In this document: piece by piece, positions 16,699 through 25,228 of the stretch
How positions within the stretch are numbered: position 1 is the first letter of the stretch
Layout of the letters: each line of letters begins with the position of its first letter
Origin: Kosakonia sp. H02
Lineage (GTDB): Bacteria; Pseudomonadota; Gammaproteobacteria; Enterobacterales; Enterobacteriaceae
Assembly (NCBI GenBank): GCA_030704225.1
Contig: CP131915.1
Span: forward strand, 248,001-312,000
Direction of reading: 5' to 3'
Length of the DNA: 64,000 bases
Translations under genes and position numbers: made by a program
Notes under the pieces: model-generated
Told to the model about the DNA's origin: nothing
The model's database searches: none
The model's input: the letters and a program-made list of their open reading frames with translations, nothing else

Positions 16699-17355
16699 AT
16701 GTCTGATAACGATCAATTGCAGCAAATCGCGCATCTTCGCCGTGAATACACCAAAGGCGGTCTGCGCCGCAGCGACCTTCCCGCAGAACCGTTGAGCCTG
16801 TTTGAGCGCTGGCTGGGCCAGGCCTGCGAAGCCCAGCTTGTCGATCCGACCGCCATGGTCGTGGCAACCGTGGATGAACACGGGCAACCGTATCAGCGCA
16901 TTGTGCTGCTTAAGCATTATGACGAGAAAGGGTTGGTGTTTTATACCAACCTCGGCAGCCGCAAAGCGCACCATCTCGAACACAATCCTGCGATTAGCCT
17001 GTTGTTTCCCTGGCATATGCTTGAGCGCCAGGTGATGGTCATTGGCAAAGCAGAGCGCCTGTCGACGCTGGACGTGGTGAAATATTTTCACAGCCGCCCG
17101 CGCGACAGCCAAATCGGTGCCTGGGTATCAAAGCAATCGAGCCGCATTTCCGCGCGCGGTGTGCTGGAAAGTAAGTTCCTTGAACTGAAGCAGAAGTTCC
17201 AGCAGGGCGAGGTCCCGCTGCCAAGTTTCTGGGGCGGTTACCGCGTCAGTATCGAACAAATGGAGTTCTGGCAGGGCGGAGCCAACCGCCTGCACGATCG
17301 TTTTTTGTACCAGCGTGAAAATAACGCGTGGAAAATTGACCGTCTGGCCCCGTAA
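16699..17355 (+). CDS. pdxH: Pyridoxine 5'-phosphate oxidase
   Basis: A 218-residue FMN enzyme that makes pyridoxal 5'-phosphate from PNP or PMP. It starts MSDNDQLQQIAHLRREYTKGG and shows the FMN-binding TNLGSRKAHHLE stretch, SRPRDSQIGAWVSKQS, and the C-terminal FWQGGANRLHDR signature. Length equals E. coli PdxH. It is followed by tyrS, as in E. coli. Confidence 0.96.
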   Translation: MSDNDQLQQIAHLRREYTKGGLRRSDLPAEPLSLFERWLGQACEAQLVDPTAMVVATVDEHGQPYQRIVLLKHYDEKGLVFYTNLGSRKAHHLEHNPAISLLFPWHMLERQVMVIGKAERLSTLDVVKYFHSRPRDSQIGAWVSKQSSRISARGVLESKFLELKQKFQQGEVPLPSFWGGYRVSIEQMEFWQGGANRLHDRFLYQRENNAWKIDRLAP

Positions 17356-17496
17356 TCCCCGAAAAATGTTGTGATAAGCGCTGGTGCAACGTAGCCCGGC
17401 GCTTTATTCTATCTGCCCCCCTGAAGTATCCTTTCGCATCTGGCGAAAAGTCGTGTACCGGCAAAGGTGCAGTCCGTTTTATACATGGAGAATTTG

Positions 17497-18771
17497 ATGG
17501 CTAGCAGTAACTTGATTAAACAATTGCAAGAGCGGGGCCTCGTGGCTCAGGTGACGGATGAGGAAGCGTTAGCAGAGCGACTGGCGCAGGGGCCAATCGC
17601 GCTCTATTGCGGCTTCGATCCCACCGCAGACAGCTTGCATTTGGGGCATCTGGTTCCATTGTTATGCCTGAAACGCTTCCAGCAGGCTGGCCACAAACCG
17701 GTCGCGCTGGTGGGTGGCGCTACAGGGCTTATCGGCGACCCGAGCTTTAAAGCCACTGAGCGTAAACTGAACACCGAAGACACCGTGCAGGAGTGGGTGG
17801 ATAAAATCCGCAAACAGGTCGCACCGTTCCTCGACTTCGACTGCGGCGATAACTCCGCGATCGCGGCGAATAACTACGACTGGTTTGGCAACATGAACGT
17901 GCTGACCTTCCTGCGCGATATCGGTAAACACTTCTCTGTTAACCAGATGATTAACAAAGAGGCGGTGAAACAGCGCCTGAACCGTGACGATGTCGGCATT
18001 TCGTTTACCGAATTTTCCTACAACCTGCTGCAAGGCTACGACTTCGCCTGCCTGAATAAACTGCACGGCGTGGCACTGCAAATTGGCGGTTCCGATCAGT
18101 GGGGTAACATTACTTCCGGTATCGACCTGACGCGTCGTCTGCACCAGAACCAGGTGTTCGGTCTGACCGTTCCGCTGATCACCAAAGCCGACGGTACCAA
18201 GTTTGGTAAAACCGAAGGGGGTGCAGTATGGTTGGATCCGAAGAAAACCAGTCCGTACAAGTTCTACCAGTTCTGGATCAACACCGCCGATGCCGATGTT
18301 TATCGCTTCCTGAAATTCTTCACCTTTATGGACATCGCCGAGATCAACGCGCTGGAAGAAGAAGACAAGAACAGCGGCAAAGCGCCGCGTGCGCAGTACG
18401 TGCTGGCCGAGCAGGTCACGCGTCTGGTGCACGGTGAAGAGGGGTTGATTGCGGCGAAACGCATCACCGAAAGCCTGTTCAACGGTACGCTGAGCGATCT
18501 CAGCGAAGCCGATTTTGAACAGCTGGCGCAGGACGGTGTGCCGATGGTTGAGATGGACAAAGGCGCGGATCTGATGCAGGCGCTGGTTGATTCCGGGCTG
18601 CAACCGTCACGCGGTCAGGCGCGCAAAACCATCGCCTCGAACGCAGTCACCATCAACGGTGAAAAACAGGCCGACCCGGAATATTTCTTTACCGATAGCG
18701 ATCGCCTGTTCGATCGTTACACGCTGCTGCGTCGCGGGAAGAAAAATTACTGCCTGATTTGCTGGAAGTAA
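17497..18771 (+). CDS. tyrS: Tyrosyl-tRNA synthetase
   Basis: A 424-residue class I aminoacyl-tRNA synthetase. The HIGH-like motif is HLGHLVPLL, the tyrosine-binding stretch is YNLLQGYDF and the KMSKS-like motif is KFGKTEGG; an S4 RNA-binding domain forms the C terminus. The ATG at 17497 gives exactly the E. coli length; the earlier start at 17467 is rejected. In K-12 the pyridoxal kinase gene pdxY follows tyrS; here a terminator follows instead. Confidence 0.97.
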   Translation: MASSNLIKQLQERGLVAQVTDEEALAERLAQGPIALYCGFDPTADSLHLGHLVPLLCLKRFQQAGHKPVALVGGATGLIGDPSFKATERKLNTEDTVQEWVDKIRKQVAPFLDFDCGDNSAIAANNYDWFGNMNVLTFLRDIGKHFSVNQMINKEAVKQRLNRDDVGISFTEFSYNLLQGYDFACLNKLHGVALQIGGSDQWGNITSGIDLTRRLHQNQVFGLTVPLITKADGTKFGKTEGGAVWLDPKKTSPYKFYQFWINTADADVYRFLKFFTFMDIAEINALEEEDKNSGKAPRAQYVLAEQVTRLVHGEEGLIAAKRITESLFNGTLSDLSEADFEQLAQDGVPMVEMDKGADLMQALVDSGLQPSRGQARKTIASNAVTINGEKQADPEYFFTDSDRLFDRYTLLRRGKKNYCLICWK

Positions 18772-18783
18772 GCCGGGCATAAC

Positions 18784-18812
18784 AAAAAAGGCGGGGAAAT
18801 CCCGCCTTTTTT
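18784..18812. terminator. Terminator between tyrS and gstA
   Basis: GGCGGG/CCCGCC stem flanked by six A and six T, so it can act in both directions between the convergent genes. Confidence 0.88.
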
Positions 18813-18827
18813 ATGCAGCAAACCTGA

Positions 18828-19430
18828 TTAAATCCCTTCCGCTGCCAGTGCCGCCGCCACCGCCGGACGTGCCGCCACGCGCGTCATATAAGCGTCGATG
18901 TTGGTCAATTCAGCCATATTCAGCTTCACTGCCCGCGCCCAGCGCAGCACCGTAAACAGGTAGCCATCGGCGATGGTGAAGTGCGGGCCGCTGATCCACT
19001 CGTTGTTGCTCAACGATTCGTTAACGTATTGCAGCTTTTTCTCGAGCAGAGCGCGAACCGTGGGTTTGAACGCTTCCGGCGTCTCCGGGCGGAAAAGTGG
19101 GGTAAACCCTTTGTGCAGCTCGGTGGCAACAAAGTTCAGCCACTCCAGCGTCTTGTAGCGCGGTAATGTACCGACCGGAGCCAGAAGCTGGCTTTGCGGC
19201 GCGCTGTCGGCAACGTACTGCATGATAGCCACGCCTTCAGTCAGCAGCGTGTTGTCATCCAGCAGCAGCGCAGGAATTTGTCCTTTCGGGTTAATAGCAA
19301 AATAATCATCGCCATTTTCCAGGCGCTTTTTCATCAGATCGACGCTGACAAGCGCGATATCTTTCCCGGTTTCGCGCAGAGCGATGTGGGAGGCAAGGGA
19401 GCAGGCACCGGGTTTGTAAAACAATTTCAT
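18828..19430 (-). CDS. gstA: Glutathione S-transferase GstA
   Basis: A 200-residue beta-class glutathione transferase. The N-terminal thioredoxin-like domain starts MKLFYKPGACSLASHIAL with the beta-class Cys10, and NPKGQIPAL supplies the cis-proline; the helical domain has HFTIADGYLF. It is close in length to E. coli GstA (201). The start with AAGGAA upstream is preferred over two in-frame upstream codons. Confidence 0.94.
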   Translation of the reverse strand: MKLFYKPGACSLASHIALRETGKDIALVSVDLMKKRLENGDDYFAINPKGQIPALLLDDNTLLTEGVAIMQYVADSAPQSQLLAPVGTLPRYKTLEWLNFVATELHKGFTPLFRPETPEAFKPTVRALLEKKLQYVNESLSNNEWISGPHFTIADGYLFTVLRWARAVKLNMAELTNIDAYMTRVAARPAVAAALAAEGI

Positions 19431-19480
19431 CGACATTTCCTTTTGGCTAAATTCCGGCATAGGTTATTACGCTGGCGCAT

Positions 19481-19513
19481 AAAAAAAAAGCCGCTAACTT
19501 GCGTTAACGGCTT
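19481..19513 (-). terminator. Terminator after dtpA
   Basis: On the minus strand AGCCGTTAACGC pairs with GTTAGCGGCT in a long stem and is followed by nine T. Confidence 0.88.
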
Positions 19514-19537
19514 GATATTTCGTATTCCCCGCGGCGA

Positions 19538-21040
19538 TTAGGCCGTAGCGGTTTCGGACGCTTTGCTGGTCGTATCGTCGCTCTGCGTCATGCGGTTCAG
19601 CTTCGGTGCCATCAGGATCATCAGCGCAGCAATCACGGCTGTCGCAATGCCAATCTGCAAGAAGACGGAGCCGTAGATGTCCAGGGACATCAGCGGGTCT
19701 GTTACGTTTTCCGGGATCGCCATCTGGTTTGCCACATAGCCCGCAATGATGTTCGCGCCTGCGGTGGTCAGGAACCAGCTACCCATAATGAAGCCCATCA
19801 GGCGTTGCGGCACCAGTTGCGCAACCATCGCCAGGCCGAGACCGGAAATCATCAGCTCACCGATACTTTGCAGGCCGTAGCTCGCAATCAGCCAGCTCAC
19901 AGACACGATACCCGCATCAGAGGCGAATTTCGTCCCGAGCGGCAGCACCAGGAACGCACCAGAGCACAGCACCATACCAATCGCGAATTTGTGCGGCATC
20001 GGCAGGGTGTCACCCATTTTGTTGTAGATGGCCGCCAGAATCGGGCTACCAATGATTATCCAGAATGGGTTAAGCGCCTGATACTGCTCCGGCTCAAACG
20101 CGATGCCGAACAGGGTATGTTCAACGTTACGGATGGCAAAGAAGTTCAGGGAGGTCGGCATCTGGCTGTAGAGCACGAAGAAGACAATAGCCTGAACCAT
20201 CAGGATGAAGGCCACGATCATCTTACGGCGCGCCGCATCTTTCAGGGCAAAGGTCTCTTTAGCGAAGAGGCAGATAATGCCCAGCGCAATCACGCCCAGC
20301 ACCATACGCGCGATACCCTGGTTGTGCAGCAGCCAGGTAGCAATGGCGACCAGCGCGACAACACCGACGATAGTCGCCAGCAGATAACCAATACGCAGCG
20401 GTTCGAAATCCGGTTTTGAACCGTAGTTTTTGACCCAGCGTTTGCAGAAAGCAAAGTTAACAATGGTGATCAGCAGACCAACCACGCTCAGACCAAACGC
20501 GGTGCTCCAGCCAAAGCGGACAGCAAGCCACGGCGTTGCCAGCATGGAGAAGAAGGAACCGACGTTAACAGCCATGTAATACATGGTGAATGCACCGTCG
20601 AGACGCGGGTCATCTTTGTCGTAGCAGGTAGAGAGCAGGGAAGACGGGTTAGCTTTAAACAGGCCATTACCCACGGCAATAGCCGCCATACCCATATACA
20701 CGATACCGGCGTCATGACCAGACCAGGCCACCAGCGCATAACCGATCGCCAGCACAATCGCGCCCAGCATGATCACGCGTTTGGTACCCAGCACTTTGTC
20801 GCCCAGCCAGCCGCCGATGGCAACCAGACCGTAAACCAGGGCGCTAAAGGAGGAGAACAGCGTAATTGAGTCTGATTCGGACATACCCAGTTGTTTCACC
20901 AGGTAAACGGCCATAATGCCTTGCAGGCCGTAGAAACCAAAACGCTCCCATAATTCAATGGAGAAGATCAGATAGAACGCTTTCGGTTGTTTAAAAGCGT
21001 TCAAGCTGACGCTTTCTGTTGGTTTGTTTGCAGTTGACAC
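19538..21040 (-). CDS. dtpA: Di/tripeptide:proton symporter DtpA (TppB)
   Basis: A 500-residue inner-membrane transporter of the POT/PTR family. The signature ELWERFGFYGLQ is in helix 1, GGWLGDKVLGTKR follows helix 2, and GNGLFKANPSSLL is the second family stretch; fourteen helices are expected. It imports di- and tripeptides with protons. E. coli dtpA is OmpR-dependent; a 744-base AT-rich region lies upstream here. Confidence 0.96.
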   Translation of the reverse strand: MSTANKPTESVSLNAFKQPKAFYLIFSIELWERFGFYGLQGIMAVYLVKQLGMSESDSITLFSSFSALVYGLVAIGGWLGDKVLGTKRVIMLGAIVLAIGYALVAWSGHDAGIVYMGMAAIAVGNGLFKANPSSLLSTCYDKDDPRLDGAFTMYYMAVNVGSFFSMLATPWLAVRFGWSTAFGLSVVGLLITIVNFAFCKRWVKNYGSKPDFEPLRIGYLLATIVGVVALVAIATWLLHNQGIARMVLGVIALGIICLFAKETFALKDAARRKMIVAFILMVQAIVFFVLYSQMPTSLNFFAIRNVEHTLFGIAFEPEQYQALNPFWIIIGSPILAAIYNKMGDTLPMPHKFAIGMVLCSGAFLVLPLGTKFASDAGIVSVSWLIASYGLQSIGELMISGLGLAMVAQLVPQRLMGFIMGSWFLTTAGANIIAGYVANQMAIPENVTDPLMSLDIYGSVFLQIGIATAVIAALMILMAPKLNRMTQSDDTTSKASETATA

Positions 21041-21784
21041 ATATACCTCTTTTTTTACATCCCATATTAACGGGGGTGTTCAGCGCGAAATAACCAGAGC
21101 TCGTCGCGCTTATAGTTATATTGGGAGGGGAAACGGCGGGTAATGTTCACTATCCTGGGCGTTGAGGCAAGCCTTTTGACATATTCTGTTACATAGATCC
21201 ATACCGTTACATTGCTCGGCAAATCTAATTGTTATTCAGAGTTAAATTTTACCAACCTGACAAACATGGATTTTTCCACTAATGTTTAGCGGCTTAGAAA
21301 GGTCTTAAGGTATATGTTCTACTGTTTTACTTGTTAAGTAGTGTATCGGGCTGGTTTGATAGAATTATCTGGTTATATGTCCCGCAAAGAAATGCGCAAA
21401 CTTTGTTCATGGCCTGCTTAATTTTGCATATTTAGCTCTTTTTTAACATTGCGTTAGCAACTCCAATACAATAGCCATGGGGTTGGATTTTTTTCTTCTA
21501 AAAAAAGGATTCATCTTTCTGTATACGCATAAGCGGATAATTATCTGTTTAACGCTCTCTCTTCCACCTGAAAATGTGCTTATAAGGTTGATTTGCAGAG
21601 TTGTGAGGAATATCACAACGCTTAATGTCAAAAAATCAGCCACTTTAAGCAAGATGACAGACTGTCCGGATGCTGAATAGATCAATTATTTTGCATTTTT
21701 TGCCTGAATGCCGCGCATTGTTCATGACAGCGCAGCGCGGCGCTGGCAGACTTCAGCCACTCTTTTTTATTGTGGGGCAATTGT
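21041..21784. other. AT-rich intergenic region upstream of dtpA
   Basis: No supported gene is seen in these 744 bases. Two overlapping short frames of about 67-80 codons on opposite strands (21443-21685) have no ribosome-binding site or recognisable sequence. The region must hold the dtpA promoter and leader and the promoter of the CopD-like gene; its low GC content contrasts with both flanks. Confidence 0.6.
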
Positions 21785-22210
21785 ATGAACTTTCACCCGT
21801 GGCTCAATGCGTTACATATCGCGTCGGCCATTATCTGGATTGGCGGCATGCTAGTGATGGCGGTCGTGGCGGGCTGGTGCGCGGTACAGGCGGATAAAAC
21901 CGCTACGGCAGGTCTGCTGATCGAGGTACGACGCTGGAGCCGAAAAGTCACGACCCCCGCGATGATATTGCTATGGATTGCAGGGGTTGTAATGGTAGTG
22001 GCGCATGGCCAGATGCCGCATTTGTGGCTGATCGTGAAGATTGTGGTCGTGCTGTTGCTGTCCGGGCTGCATGGCTTCCTCTCTGCCACACTGCGCCGGA
22101 TGGCAACTGGCGAGGCAGTGAAAGGCACAGGTGCGATTGGCAATGCCACCGCGTTGATTATCGTTGCGGTGGCGGTGATTATCCTGATGGCGGTACTGCG
22201 TCCGTTCTGA
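21785..22210 (+). CDS. CopD/HemJ-like four-helix membrane protein
   Basis: A 141-residue inner-membrane protein with four predicted helices (about residues 5-28, 52-72, 78-98, 115-138). The conserved patterns are HIASAIIWIGGML in helix 1 and VKIVVVLLLSGLHGFL in helix 3, both with the histidine seen in the CopD/HemJ-type families. Haem or copper handling is therefore possible, but neither is shown. The ATG with GGGG upstream is chosen over an in-frame TTG at 21770. It ends four bases before the convergent nth and is not at this place in K-12. Confidence 0.75.
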   Translation: MNFHPWLNALHIASAIIWIGGMLVMAVVAGWCAVQADKTATAGLLIEVRRWSRKVTTPAMILLWIAGVVMVVAHGQMPHLWLIVKIVVVLLLSGLHGFLSATLRRMATGEAVKGTGAIGNATALIIVAVAVIILMAVLRPF

Positions 22211-22214
22211 TGCG

Positions 22215-22847
22215 TTATTCGACCTTGCAGTCGTACTCACACAGGTCTTCGATAATACAGGAGCCGCAGCGGGGTTTACGGGCGATGCAGGTGTATCGCC
22301 CGTGCAGGATCAGCCAGTGATGGCAATCGACTTTAAATTCAGCCGGCACCACTTTCAGCAACTTCTCTTCCACTTCTTCGACATTCTTGCCCGGTGCGAA
22401 ACGGGTGCGGTTAGAGACGCGGAAAATATGCGTGTCCACTGCGATTGTCGGCCAACCAAAGGCGGTGTTGAGCACCACATTCGCGGTTTTACGCCCGACG
22501 CCGGGTAACGCTTCCAGCGCCGCCCTGTCTTCCGGGACTTCGCCGCCGTGCTTTTCCAGCAAAATACGGCACGTTTTAATGACGTTTTCCGCTTTGCTGT
22601 TAAACAGACCAATCGTTTTGATGTACTGCTTCACGCCCTCGACACCCAACTCCAGCATCGCTTTTGGCGTATTCGCCACCGGATAGAGCAGCGCCGTCGC
22701 CTTGTTGACGCTGACATCCGTCGCCTGAGCAGAGAGGAGAACGGCAATCAGCAACTCAAACGGCGAGTTGAAGTTAAGTTCGGTAGTCGGGTGTGGGTTG
22801 TTTTCCCGTAAGCGGGATAAAATTTCCAGCCGTTTTGCTTTATTCAT
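22215..22847 (-). CDS. nth: Endonuclease III
   Basis: A 210-residue base-excision repair glycosylase/AP lyase acting on oxidised pyrimidines. The helix-hairpin-helix LPGVGRKTANVVL contains the catalytic Lys120, Asp138 is in VDTHIFRV, and the [4Fe-4S] cysteines are C-x6-C-x2-C-x5-C in the C-terminal CIARKPRCGSCIIEDLC. Its ATG overlaps the rsxE stop by one base, so it is the last gene of the rsx operon. Confidence 0.96.
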   Translation of the reverse strand: MNKAKRLEILSRLRENNPHPTTELNFNSPFELLIAVLLSAQATDVSVNKATALLYPVANTPKAMLELGVEGVKQYIKTIGLFNSKAENVIKTCRILLEKHGGEVPEDRAALEALPGVGRKTANVVLNTAFGWPTIAVDTHIFRVSNRTRFAPGKNVEEVEEKLLKVVPAEFKVDCHHWLILHGRYTCIARKPRCGSCIIEDLCEYDCKVE

Positions 22848-23542
22848 CAGGCCTTCCTGGGCGAGGTCTCTGCGGTTTCACTGACGATAGCCGCTGCGGC
22901 GCGGCGTTTTTTCATTTTTTGATCAATAAGATACTTCACTGCCAGCATCATGCCGAGGCCAATAAACGCGCCCGGCGGCAGCATCGCCAGCAGGAAAGGG
23001 GAATCCGTATGGAACACTTCAATGCGCAGCACTTTCGCCCAGCTTCCCAGCAGCCCGTCCGCGCCGTCAAACAGCGTGCCGTTACCGAGGATTTCGCGCA
23101 TTGAACCGAGCACAAACATGGCGCAGGTGGCACCCATGCCGATGGAAAAACCATCCAGTGCCGAGAGCGCCGGGCCTTTTTTCGCGGCGAACGCTTCCGC
23201 GCGCCCGACAACAATACAGTTGGTGACGATCAGCGGAATAAAAATCCCCAGCGACTGATACAGCCCGAACGCGTAAGCATTAATCAGCATCTGCACGGCG
23301 CTCACCGCCGAGGCGATGATCATCACATAAACAGGAATGCGGATCTCCGGCGGCGTCCAGCGCCGTAACAAGGAGACAAACAGGTTGGTCAGGGTCAGCA
23401 CCAGCGTGGTCGCCAGACCTAACCCGAGGGCGTTGGTGGCAGTGGACGTTACCGCCAGCAGCGGGCACAGGCCCAGCAACTGCACCAGTGCAGAGTTGTT
23501 TTTCCACAACCCCTGGACAATAACCTCTTTGGCTTCGCTCAT
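22847..23542 (-). CDS. rsxE: Electron transport complex subunit RsxE
   Basis: A 231-residue integral membrane subunit with six helices, paralogous to RsxA and Nqr/Rnf E-type subunits. Stretches NSALVQLLGLCPLLAV and IPLIVTNCIVVGR with conserved cysteines match the family, where the paired cysteines hold an iron centre with RsxA. The complex reduces SoxR in E. coli. Three bases separate it from rsxG. Confidence 0.95.
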   Translation of the reverse strand: MSEAKEVIVQGLWKNNSALVQLLGLCPLLAVTSTATNALGLGLATTLVLTLTNLFVSLLRRWTPPEIRIPVYVMIIASAVSAVQMLINAYAFGLYQSLGIFIPLIVTNCIVVGRAEAFAAKKGPALSALDGFSIGMGATCAMFVLGSMREILGNGTLFDGADGLLGSWAKVLRIEVFHTDSPFLLAMLPPGAFIGLGMMLAVKYLIDQKMKKRRAAAAIVSETAETSPRKA

Positions 23543-23545
23543 CGT

Positions 23546-24166
23546 TTACTCTCCACAACCCGGCAAACGGGAAAGCTGCTCAGGCAGCGTCATTGCGTAC
23601 AAGCCGGTGCGTTTTACCGCATTCACCACTGCGCGCGGCGTGATAGTGGCACCGGTAAACTGATCGAAATCACCGCCATCCTTTTTCACCGCAAAATGGT
23701 GATCGGCAGGACCGTCGATTTTCTTACCAGAAAAATACGTGATCCAGTCACTGATACGCAGCTCAATTTTATCGCCGAGACCCGGTGTTTCATGATGCTC
23801 AGTAACGCGCACACCAAGCACTGTGCCATTAAAATCTGTGCCAACCAGCAATTGAATAGCACCGGAATAACCATCCGGCGCGGTGGATTCCAGTACCGCA
23901 GCGACCGGTTTGTCATCCTGTCTGGCAATCCACACTTTATGCTGCCCTTTACCAAGGGCCGGATCGCTCACCCGATAACAGCTCTGCTGAAGCACATTAT
24001 TATAGCTGTCGCCCGGGATGACCTGGTCGAAGAGGGCTTTTTGCTGTAACGCTGCCTGTTCGGCAATCGTTGTTTTGGTCATTTGATCAATGGCGGCGGT
24101 CAACCCGGTCGAACCGGCAGCGAACAGTGCCAGCGTCACGCCATGTTTGCGCATTGTTTTCAGCAT
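23546..24166 (-). CDS. rsxG: Electron transport complex subunit RsxG
   Basis: A 206-residue subunit with one N-terminal membrane helix and a periplasmic FMN-binding domain. The covalent FMN site is the threonine in FTGATITPRAVV. It also has the VTEHHETPGLGDKI stretch of RnfG/NqrC. It is nine bases after rsxD. Confidence 0.95.
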   Translation of the reverse strand: MLKTMRKHGVTLALFAAGSTGLTAAIDQMTKTTIAEQAALQQKALFDQVIPGDSYNNVLQQSCYRVSDPALGKGQHKVWIARQDDKPVAAVLESTAPDGYSGAIQLLVGTDFNGTVLGVRVTEHHETPGLGDKIELRISDWITYFSGKKIDGPADHHFAVKKDGGDFDQFTGATITPRAVVNAVKRTGLYAMTLPEQLSRLPGCGE

Positions 24167-24175
24167 GACGGCTCC

Positions 24176-25228
24176 TCAGCGATGCCCGTACGCGCGCGGA
24201 CGCGTGTAATAGTCAATCAATGGCACGGTAATATTCGCCAGTAATACGGCAAACGCTACGCCGTCCGGGTAACCGCCGAAGCTGCGGATCAGCCACACCA
24301 GCAAACCTGCCAGCGCGCCAAAAATCAGGCGGCCTTTGTTGGTTGTGGAGGCGGTAACCGGGTCGGTCAAAATAAAGAACGCGCCTAACATTGTCGCGCC
24401 CGACAGCAAATGCAGATGCGGCGCAGCCACCGATTCGGGCGAAAAGATCCAGCCGAGCGTCGAGCAAACGGCCAGCGAGAGCAGAAAACTGACCGGAATA
24501 TGCCAGCGAATGGTTTTCTGCCACAGCAAAAAGAGGCCACCCGCCAGATAACCGAGGTTAACCCACTGCCAGCCTGCTCCCGCCAGCACACCGCTGTAAA
24601 TCGGGTATTGCAGGATCTGCTCAACGCTGTGCCCGGCATGCAGCGAGGTTTTAAAGGTGTCCAGCGGTGTGGCCTGGCTGACGCCGTCAATACCGATGCG
24701 CAGGGTTTCCATCGTCGCGCCTGATGCGCTGTGTCCGGTGAAAATCACCTGCAATGCGTCCATCATGCCCGGCACTGTGCGGGCGATTTCATAGGGCGGC
24801 AACCAACTGGTCATCTGCACCGGAAAAGAGATAAGCAACACCACATAGCCAATCATCGCCGGGTTAAAGGGGTTATGGCCAAGGCCGCCGTACAGCTGTT
24901 TAGCAATAATCACCGCAAACACCGTACCAAGCACCACCATCCACCATGGGGCGAAAGGGGGAATACTTATCGCCAGCAGCAAGCCGGTTAATAATGCTGA
25001 GTTATCTGCAAGGATTGTGCCGACGTTTTGCTTACGTAATGTCAGCACCAGTGCTTCTGCCAGCAGGGCGCTGGTGACAGCTAATACTACCTGTATCAGT
25101 GTTCCCCAACCGAAAAACCAGAGCTGCGCGGCGATGCCCGGTATCGTTGCCAGCGTGACCAGCAGCATAATGCGCGAGGTCTGACGCTGGTTATGGGTAT
25201 AAGGGGAACTTGCGATTCTGAAAACCAT
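24176..25228 (-). CDS. rsxD: Electron transport complex subunit RsxD
   Basis: A 350-residue integral membrane subunit of the RnfD/NqrB family with about ten helices. The flavin-attachment motif is SGATMET (about residues 182-188), preceded by FTGHSA. It starts immediately after the rsxC stop without a gap, which suggests translational coupling. Confidence 0.95.
   Translation of the reverse strand: MVFRIASSPYTHNQRQTSRIMLLVTLATIPGIAAQLWFFGWGTLIQVVLAVTSALLAEALVLTLRKQNVGTILADNSALLTGLLLAISIPPFAPWWMVVLGTVFAVIIAKQLYGGLGHNPFNPAMIGYVVLLISFPVQMTSWLPPYEIARTVPGMMDALQVIFTGHSASGATMETLRIGIDGVSQATPLDTFKTSLHAGHSVEQILQYPIYSGVLAGAGWQWVNLGYLAGGLFLLWQKTIRWHIPVSFLLSLAVCSTLGWIFSPESVAAPHLHLLSGATMLGAFFILTDPVTASTTNKGRLIFGALAGLLVWLIRSFGGYPDGVAFAVLLANITVPLIDYYTRPRAYGHR

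Noticed and set aside
17662..18603. Minus-strand frame of 313 codons opposite tyrS
   Set aside because: Shadow of tyrS, whose motifs are fully intact on the other strand.
21443..21685. Two overlapping short frames (67 and 80 codons) upstream of the CopD-like gene
   Set aside because: No ribosome-binding sites, AT-rich low-complexity products, mutually overlapping on opposite strands.
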